IMG/VR virus record: IMGVR_UViG_3300022745_000142
Span: 1-24,170 of that record
Source: a virus
Length of the DNA stretch: 24,170 nucleotides
Strand: one strand, 5' to 3'
Shown: positions 19,147-24,170 of the stretch, in pieces
Layout: every line of letters starts with the position of its first letter
How positions within the stretch are numbered: the first letter of the stretch is position 1
Made by a program: the position numbers and the translations under genes
Notes under the pieces: model-generated
Database searches by the model: none
Told to the model about the DNA's origin: nothing
The model's input: only the letters and a program-made list of their open reading frames with translations

Positions 19147-19479
19147 TTATACCGTCGTCACCGCGCCGGACACGTCGAACGAGAGATTCAGGCCCATCGC
19201 CTGGATCGTGTCGCCAGCGTGCAACACCTTGTTGACCAGCTCGGGGCAGTTGTAGGTTTCGCCGACCGCGATAGATCGTGCGCTGATGACCGTATTCGAT
19301 GCGCCGGCAGTTCCGCCGCTCGGGACGCGGTACACCGTGAGCGCCACCACGCCGGCCGTGGTGTTCGTCACCGATGCGCTCTTGATCGTGGTCCGGTTGC
19401 CGGCGCTGCCGGTGGCATAGGGTACCGCAGCGCCAGTAAGTTGGACGCCTGCAACAAGGACGGTAGGGACAGTGCTCAT
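19147..19479 (-). CDS. Small beta-rich virion-associated protein
   Basis: 110 residues from MSTVPTVLVAGVQLTGAAVP, starting in an ATGA overlap with the gene upstream. Alternating strands (TTIKSASVTNTTAGVVALTV, YRVPSGGTAG, RSIAVGETYNCPELVNKVLH, GDTIQAMGLNLSFDVSGAVT) suggest a beta sandwich, as in head-decoration or tail-adaptor proteins. Present between the gp10-like and ejection genes. The exact role is not known. Confidence 0.65.
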   Translation of the reverse strand: MSTVPTVLVAGVQLTGAAVPYATGSAGNRTTIKSASVTNTTAGVVALTVYRVPSGGTAGASNTVISARSIAVGETYNCPELVNKVLHAGDTIQAMGLNLSFDVSGAVTTV

Positions 19480-19937
19480 GTGAAGGCCGTTTCAGTCTGT
19501 AGGTCTCTGATCTGCGTCGCAAGCTGTGCAACCTGTGCATGCAGGCTCGCCGATGCGGCCAGCTCGGTTTCTAGGTCGGCGACGCGCTTGGAAAGCTCGG
19601 CGATCTGCGCAAGCAGGTGCATAGGCTCATCTCTGGCTAGATTATCCACCCTGGCCGCTACCTGCGCCACCTCGGCAGGGCTTGCACCCACCCACTGGTC
19701 GCGCTCCAGGTCAATTACCCGCTTTGCAAGCTCGGCCCAGTCGGCTTCGCGCACGTCGTATTGCAGGCCCGCATCCAGGTCGGGCACGGATGCAGACGCG
19801 GACATGCCGCCGAGCGCGAGGAAAAAGCTGTTCAGAACCTTGTACCACGCCGTACTAATCGTCGCCTCGTGCTCAACGCCGTTGATTACCACGGAGCAGA
19901 GGGGGATTCGCTGCTGGGGTTTGTCGAGGCCAGCCAT
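19476..19937 (-). CDS. Coiled-coil late protein, 153 aa
   Basis: MAGLDKPQQRIPLCSVVING starts one base after the gp10-like stop. Residues 1-45 are a small folded part (VVINGVEHEATISTAWYKVL), and residues 65-150 a coiled coil with repeats (LAKRVIDLERDQWVG, AQVAARVDNLARDE, AQIAELSKRVADLETELAAS). It could be a trimeric fibre or tail-needle-like element: P22 needle gp26 lies next to gp10 and is a coiled coil, but it is longer, so this is only a suggestion. Confidence 0.6.
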   Translation of the reverse strand: MAGLDKPQQRIPLCSVVINGVEHEATISTAWYKVLNSFFLALGGMSASASVPDLDAGLQYDVREADWAELAKRVIDLERDQWVGASPAEVAQVAARVDNLARDEPMHLLAQIAELSKRVADLETELAASASLHAQVAQLATQIRDLQTETAFT

Positions 19938-19938
19938 G

Positions 19939-21351
19939 TCAAGTCTCGTTCACCAACATCGAAATCAGCTCGCAGCGCACAGGATCAGTGACGCGCAAGG
20001 ACCAAACTCTGTCACGCCCGCTGCCAAGCATTGTTGCTCTGGCTCTCGATTTGTATTCACCAATTGCCCCCAAAGACAAGTAACGCCAGTTTCCCCATGT
20101 CGTGCCGCCATCATTCGACGCCCTGAGCATGATCTGCGCCGCCGAGCCGTCCGACTTGCCGGAGCCCACATTGCAGTCGATCTGCAACGAGCCAAACCGC
20201 ACCCTGGCGCCATTGGCCTGCGCGTTGTGCGGGCTGATGAGTTCGCGCACCAGCTCGCCTAGCGCTCCTTGGCAATAGGTCTGGTCCAGATGGTACAGCA
20301 CACCATTCGATCCACCCACGACGTGTTTACCGTAGGCGTAGGCATGGCACGTTGCAATGTCCTGTTGCCACGCCCCGCCGACATACTCGCCGCGCTCGTG
20401 CCACATGCGCGTAGACAGTTCGTAGACCCAGGTTGTAGGCAGACCCGGCACGCTGAGGCAGTAAAACGTCTGCCCATCTTGATGGTAGGTGTAGGCAGTT
20501 GCCGCGTAAATCTGCGCATCGGTCAAAACGCCCAGTTGTTCTTCAAGTGCAAAATTGCTGATGCGCTCCGGCATATAGCCCTGCATCGCAAACACGATGC
20601 CAGCGCCAGCCTCATCACGCCCCAGCCACACGGCAACACCGGCCATTTTGACGAGCGAGTAAGGTGCGGCGCAACCTACCTCGATTGCCGCGCCATCATT
20701 GCGCGCGAACGTGAAATCAGCGCCGCCCGAGTTGTACCAAACCTCACTGGTGCGGGTCTGCATCAATATCAGTTCGCGGTGTTTGACAATGAACGCAACG
20801 ATATCCCCTGGCGCGCCTTCGGCCGAAGCGAATTGCAGAGAATTGAGAGTCAGAAAATCCTGATTCGCCGAGATATACCACTGGTTTGTGTCTGGGTCTG
20901 AAAATATGCCGTAGCCATCCAGAGTATCAACGCCGTTTGAACCTAGCCACGCACCGGACGTGATCGTCGTGAAGGTCAGCGCCTCGAAATCCCACACATA
21001 CCCGTTCGGGCCGTCGGTCACGCACAGCTGCGAGGTGTTTTCCTTCATGCGCACCGGGCCGGTCCCGGTTGCCAGCGTACCCAGCTCGGTTGCAGCCCAT
21101 GTGCTGCTAATCTGAAGTAGCTTGTTATCCACCACCGCATACAGCGAGTCATTTGCCTCCTTCAGCCCACGAAACACGCTTCCGCAGTCCACAAGCTGGC
21201 GCTTGCCTGGTACTTGCTTGAGGTATGCCGCAGCGCCGCCCTTGCCAGTGCCCGACTCAATGCCGCACGAAAACCAGTTGATACGGCGCTGGCAATCGGC
21301 CTTGCGGTTGCGCAGGCTGTAGCTCGGGCCAGCCAGGAGTAGGGTAGTCAT
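19939..21351 (-). CDS. P22 gp10-like packaged-DNA stabilisation protein (tail hub)
   Basis: 470 residues from MTTLLLAGPSYSLRNRKADC, the same length class as P22 gp10. Family signs: CQRRINWFSCGIESGTGKGG near the start, repeating beta-propeller blades (LYAVVDNKLLQISSTWAATE, QLCVTDGPNGYVWDFEALTF, LDGYGIFSDPDTNQWYISAN), HRELILMQTRTSEVWYNSGG, and a C-terminal sandwich (LRASNDGGTTWGNWRYLSLG). In P22 gp10 forms the hexameric plug after gp4 and binds the needle and tailspikes. The gp4-like gene lies upstream, with two genes between. Confidence 0.83.
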   Translation of the reverse strand: MTTLLLAGPSYSLRNRKADCQRRINWFSCGIESGTGKGGAAAYLKQVPGKRQLVDCGSVFRGLKEANDSLYAVVDNKLLQISSTWAATELGTLATGTGPVRMKENTSQLCVTDGPNGYVWDFEALTFTTITSGAWLGSNGVDTLDGYGIFSDPDTNQWYISANQDFLTLNSLQFASAEGAPGDIVAFIVKHRELILMQTRTSEVWYNSGGADFTFARNDGAAIEVGCAAPYSLVKMAGVAVWLGRDEAGAGIVFAMQGYMPERISNFALEEQLGVLTDAQIYAATAYTYHQDGQTFYCLSVPGLPTTWVYELSTRMWHERGEYVGGAWQQDIATCHAYAYGKHVVGGSNGVLYHLDQTYCQGALGELVRELISPHNAQANGARVRFGSLQIDCNVGSGKSDGSAAQIMLRASNDGGTTWGNWRYLSLGAIGEYKSRARATMLGSGRDRVWSLRVTDPVRCELISMLVNET

Positions 21352-21382
21352 GCGAGGTCAATCATTACCGGCAGGGGATGGA

Positions 21383-22852
21383 TTACCAGGGGATGCGGCG
21401 CAGTACCGCGCTACCGTAGGTAGTCCCAATGTATTGCAGGATAAGTGAATAAATCTTGGCGTGTCCTGCAGCAGAAAAATGCACGTAATCGGCTTGGAAA
21501 TCAGCCGCGACAAACGTGCTCTTGCTGGCGTTGTAAAGATCGAAATAGCCTATGTTGTATTTCTTTGCCAACCCGGCAACGGCAGCCACTTGCGCCTCTT
21601 GCCTTGATGGTGTCGATGCCGCGTCAGTGGTGTAGGGCTGCGACAGTAGCAGGATTTGATCCGTCGATGTTCCGGCCGTGAGCTGATAGTTCAGCCACGT
21701 TTCATAGTCGGCGGCATAGTCTGCAATCGGCACGCCGCACCGATCGTCATTTGTGCCAAGACATACAGCCAGCAATAACCCAGCACGATAGATTGTCTGA
21801 TCGATCTTGCGCGATGTGACCCAATTACCAGCACTAACTATTGGTACATTTGTTGGGTTGTCAGACATACATGTGCCGCTTACGGCTCTATTATCGTCAG
21901 TCAGGCCAAGAGAGCCAGCCAATAACGCTGACCAGCGCTCTGTAGTTGGAGAGCCAAGCCCAAACCCAACGGTGTTAGAATCTCCAACGGCAACAAGTGA
22001 TGGCTGATATGAATTGCGCATCAGCGCAGTGTTTATGGCGTCAAAAAACGTGACCAATACCACCATTTCGGCTTGTGTAAGCGCTGATTTCCAGACTGCG
22101 AATCCCGCAGCTGTCTGCGTACTGAAATAGGGTGATGTAGGACTTAAAACAGTGAGACTGGAGTTCGGGATAGCCCCCGAACCTGCAACAGTCGCTGTTT
22201 TATAACCGGATACGTAGAATTCCGCGTTCGCGCCGTTTACCTGCGCCGAACAGAGGCGCGGGCTTTGCGGCCCACCATTTGCACCGGACGATATGCCATT
22301 GATTGATGAAACCTGCCCAACCCCTGATGCCCCGATGAATGTATTAAGACCTGATGCTGTCCCGGCAACAATCCCATTTAAAGTAATTTTTGTCACGTAT
22401 ACGCCGAGCCCGTAATTTGTGGCGGACAGTCCGGCTGTGTTTGGATTGTAGTTTGTATTTATATATCCTGTTGTGCCGTCGCCTGTTACTCCTGTTGTTT
22501 GGGTGTACGTGACAGTACCACCTACCGTGAAATTATTCCCTATAATTGGCACCAAGGACGCGGCAAGTTGATCTCCCATTGGCACCCACAATACAGCCAG
22601 CTTGGCCCATACGGATGACCTGATGAGTGCCTCAAGTGGCTCTTGCAATCTGTCCAGGTCGTTGAGAGAAATAGTCCCGCCCGCGCTCGCAATGCGAGCG
22701 TTGAATCCCGACACGATGCCACGAGCCAAGTACGGCCGGTACGCCACGCCTATCCTGCGGGCGTCTATTGTAGCGTCGCCTGCCGTGCCAATCACGCTAT
22801 TCGCCCCGACTGATTTTTGTCGCGCTGTTAATATTGCATTTGCGAGCCCCAT
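21383..22852 (-). CDS. SGNH-family hydrolase, probable tail esterase / receptor-binding protein
   Basis: 489 residues from MGLANAILTARQKSVGANSV, with GAGGAG eight bases before the ATG. Residues 85-275 look like a LamG/concanavalin-type beta sandwich (VTGDGTTGYINTNYNP, AEFYVSGYKTATVAGSG). Residues 285-480 are an SGNH/GDSL domain: block I VAVGDSNTVGFG (nucleophile Ser292), block III LGTNDDR (Asn368), block V DYVHFSAAGH (Asp455, His458). All catalytic residues are present, so an active esterase is expected, probably deacetylating host polysaccharide. Inserted between the gp10-like and a small virion gene, and AT-richer in its middle, it seems a second adsorption protein. Confidence 0.8.
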   Translation of the reverse strand: MGLANAILTARQKSVGANSVIGTAGDATIDARRIGVAYRPYLARGIVSGFNARIASAGGTISLNDLDRLQEPLEALIRSSVWAKLAVLWVPMGDQLAASLVPIIGNNFTVGGTVTYTQTTGVTGDGTTGYINTNYNPNTAGLSATNYGLGVYVTKITLNGIVAGTASGLNTFIGASGVGQVSSINGISSGANGGPQSPRLCSAQVNGANAEFYVSGYKTATVAGSGAIPNSSLTVLSPTSPYFSTQTAAGFAVWKSALTQAEMVVLVTFFDAINTALMRNSYQPSLVAVGDSNTVGFGLGSPTTERWSALLAGSLGLTDDNRAVSGTCMSDNPTNVPIVSAGNWVTSRKIDQTIYRAGLLLAVCLGTNDDRCGVPIADYAADYETWLNYQLTAGTSTDQILLLSQPYTTDAASTPSRQEAQVAAVAGLAKKYNIGYFDLYNASKSTFVAADFQADYVHFSAAGHAKIYSLILQYIGTTYGSAVLRRIPW

Positions 22853-22862
22853 GATTTACTCC

Positions 22863-23366
22863 TCAAACGACAGTGGCAGACGGATAGAACGCAAACCGCC
22901 AACCCCTTGATGCCGGCAGCGTTGCGTGCCCGGTCGGAATCCAGACCACTTGCGTGCCAATATCAACACCAGCCGCTGCGCTGGATACATAGTATATTGT
23001 GGGGCCAGGCCACGCGCCGGGGTTTGCTGGCGCGGTATCGGCGAGCACATCGGCACCGGTCACCGGAGTCCCACCCCCTGACACCGATGATTGAACCCAG
23101 GCGACTTGCGAGGGAGTTAGGCCGCCAGATGCGTCGCCGCTGAAGTCTACCGTAGCCGTGCCAGCCGCGAGCGTAACGACAACCTCGCGCTGTACGGCGT
23201 ATGGCCCGAACGAGTAAGCACCGCCCGCTGTCATGCTCGTTGAAACCGACTGGCCGGGCACCGCCGCGCTCCCACTCGAATTCGTGGCGAGCGTTATCAC
23301 CAGCGTTTCGCCGGCCTGCAGGATCAGCGGGACCGGGTTACCAGCAAGAATAGTTGTCAGCGCCAT
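22863..23366 (-). CDS. Small virion-associated protein, beta-rich
   Basis: 167 residues from MALTTILAGNPVPLILQAGE. GAGGA six bases before this ATG favours it over a GTG at 23378. N-terminal beta strands (TLVITLATNSSGSAAVPGQS, GPYAVQREVVVTLAAGTATV) are followed by DASGGLTPSQVAWVQSSVSG, and the C-terminus (IYYVSSAAAGVDIGTQVVWI..GWRFAFYPS) is beta-rich. It may be a tail/adaptor decoration. It lies between the gp4-like and SGNH genes. Role unknown. Confidence 0.65.
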   Translation of the reverse strand: MALTTILAGNPVPLILQAGETLVITLATNSSGSAAVPGQSVSTSMTAGGAYSFGPYAVQREVVVTLAAGTATVDFSGDASGGLTPSQVAWVQSSVSGGGTPVTGADVLADTAPANPGAWPGPTIYYVSSAAAGVDIGTQVVWIPTGHATLPASRGWRFAFYPSATVV

Positions 23367-23374
23367 TTGAATCC

Positions 23375-24070
23375 TCACATGCCGCCGCTCAGGAACTGCC
23401 CGAGTCGCGAAGTTCTACGGCCGGCCGATTCCATCTGCGGCACGGATGAGTTTGCGCGCTTGATGGCCTTGTAAGCCAGCCCAGCACGTCTTGACAGATC
23501 AGCGGACACCGGCAGCTGCAGGCCGGGCGCCATTTCCACCGCAAGATTGAGCGTCAGGGCGCGCCTGTAGCCCTTGGCGAGTGTCTGGCTTGTGCTGACC
23601 GCAGCGAACTCGCCGACGTAGTTCAGTGCCGTCAGATGCAGTTCCACGGACGCAGACGCCAGCGGCCACACGTAGATATTCCCAGTCGGCAATCCGCCGT
23701 CATACCACAGGATATCCGGCCACGCCGTGCCCAAGCCCTTTATCAGCACGTTGTCGTATTCCTGTTTCTCGACAATCTCCATCGGGCGATCGAGATTGTT
23801 TAGGCGCACAAATGCTGATTCGATGCGGATCGGTCGCTCAATGTCGATAGTCTGGCCCGGGCCGATCGTCAGGCTGCGCGTTGTGCTGGGCAGCGTGACC
23901 ACCACCTCGTGGTTGTTGTAAGCTGCCGTCGGCTCGGTCGCCCAGGTGTCAAGCAGGTCATTCAGCTTGGTCAGGCCGAAATCGCAAAGGTTCGCGTCGG
24001 GCGTATCGTTGACATCGACGCCGCCGATTTCGAGTAGCGCAGTTTTGATGATCGCAAGCGCGGTGGTCAT
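23375..24070 (-). CDS. P22 gp4-like tail accessory factor (head completion)
   Basis: 231 residues, starting MTTALAIIKTALLEIGGVDV. The N-terminal helices (DANLCDFGLTKLNDLLDTWA), the beta segment (EVVVTLPSTTRSLTIGPGQT, DIERPIRIESAFVRLNN), the VEKQEYDNVLIKGLGTAWPD loop and the C-terminal helices (KGYRRALTLNLAVEMAPGLQ, YKAIKRANS) match the P22 gp4 family. In P22, gp4 docks on the portal and gp10 follows. P22 gp4 also has peptidoglycan-degrading activity, which may explain why no separate endolysin is seen, though this was not shown here. ATGA overlap with the upstream gene. Confidence 0.8.
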   Translation of the reverse strand: MTTALAIIKTALLEIGGVDVNDTPDANLCDFGLTKLNDLLDTWATEPTAAYNNHEVVVTLPSTTRSLTIGPGQTIDIERPIRIESAFVRLNNLDRPMEIVEKQEYDNVLIKGLGTAWPDILWYDGGLPTGNIYVWPLASASVELHLTALNYVGEFAAVSTSQTLAKGYRRALTLNLAVEMAPGLQLPVSADLSRRAGLAYKAIKRANSSVPQMESAGRRTSRLGQFLSGGM

Positions 24071-24170
24071 TGCTGCGCCTTTTCGATTTCAGTGCGAAGC
24101 CGGTCGGCGCCCCAGCGCTTGTCAACCTTGATGCCGAGCTTTTCGGCCTCGACGCGCAGCGCATCGGCAT
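24067..24170 (-). CDS. C-terminal end of a virion-operon protein, cut by window edge
   Basis: The visible end reads ADALRVEAEKLGIKVDKRWG, ADRLRTEIEKAQQ and stops in an ATGA overlap with the gp4-like start. The AEKLGIKVDKRWGADRLRTE helix-extended-helix pattern resembles the short HeH/LEM-like module found at the C-terminus of some phage head proteins. Only about 33 residues are visible, so the gene itself cannot be named. By position it lies between the coat and tail-adaptor genes. Confidence 0.6.
   Translation of the reverse strand, partial: ADALRVEAEKLGIKVDKRWGADRLRTEIEKAQQ

Noticed and set aside
1-24170. tRNA genes, CRISPR array, insertion sequence or phage integrase
   Set aside because: None of the expected motifs (cloverleaf arms, regular spaced repeats, terminal inverted repeats with transposase, tyrosine or serine recombinase residues) was seen on either strand.

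Overview
The window looks like the middle of a temperate or formerly temperate tailed phage (prophage or free phage) from a GC-rich proteobacterium. The virion genes (P22 gp4-like, gp10-like, gp7-like and ejection proteins, two receptor-binding proteins) point to a short-tailed, P22-type podovirus. A beta-proteobacterial or Xanthomonas-like host fits the composition, but that is inference. No tRNA, rRNA, CRISPR array, insertion sequence, reverse transcriptase or integrase is visible.

Layout. (1) 1-4730 is a leftward (minus) operon of small early/accessory genes. It starts with a small helix-turn-helix regulator and then a coiled-coil DNA-binding protein, followed by small zinc-ribbon proteins, an HNH protein, a 40-residue membrane peptide and a winged-helix protein. 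Most junctions are 4-nt ATGA overlaps. (2) 4731-4895 is a divergent promoter region with two near-identical 18-bp palindromic operators. (3) 4896-10997 is a rightward operon with a recombination module: Sak4-like AAA ATPase, SSB-like protein with a DDIPF tail, Gp157-like protein, Ref-like HNH nuclease, a T5orf172/GIY-YIG protein and NinB. A non-coding stretch at 9339-9723 holds a candidate structured small RNA. (4) 10999-12006 holds two small leftward membrane-protein genes and a divergent rightward gene. (5) 12212-24170 is the leftward late operon: two small membrane proteins, an AT-rich beta-helix tailspike, three ejection proteins, three small genes, a gp10-like protein, an SGNH hydrolase, a small virion-like protein, a gp4-like protein and the end of one further gene.

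The most notable signal is at 2099-3032. Two 57-58 bp sequences have the architecture of integron attC sites (complementary outer cores, unpaired spacers, one-sided extrahelical bases). With a third GTTAGCC core they delimit two gene cassettes of about 399 and 528 bp. These carry a small lipoprotein and a member of a conserved phage family that I tentatively relate to Acb2/Tad1-type anti-defence proteins. The junctions fit insertion of integron cassettes into a non-integron GTT site at the stop codon of a phage gene. Both genes read with the phage operon and against the normal attC direction.

A second candidate is an approximately 115-nt transcript at 9351-9465 with an extended -10 promoter, a terminator and a 10-bp plus 10-bp pseudoknot. 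No endolysin, integrase, large repressor or replication initiator could be recognised in the window.
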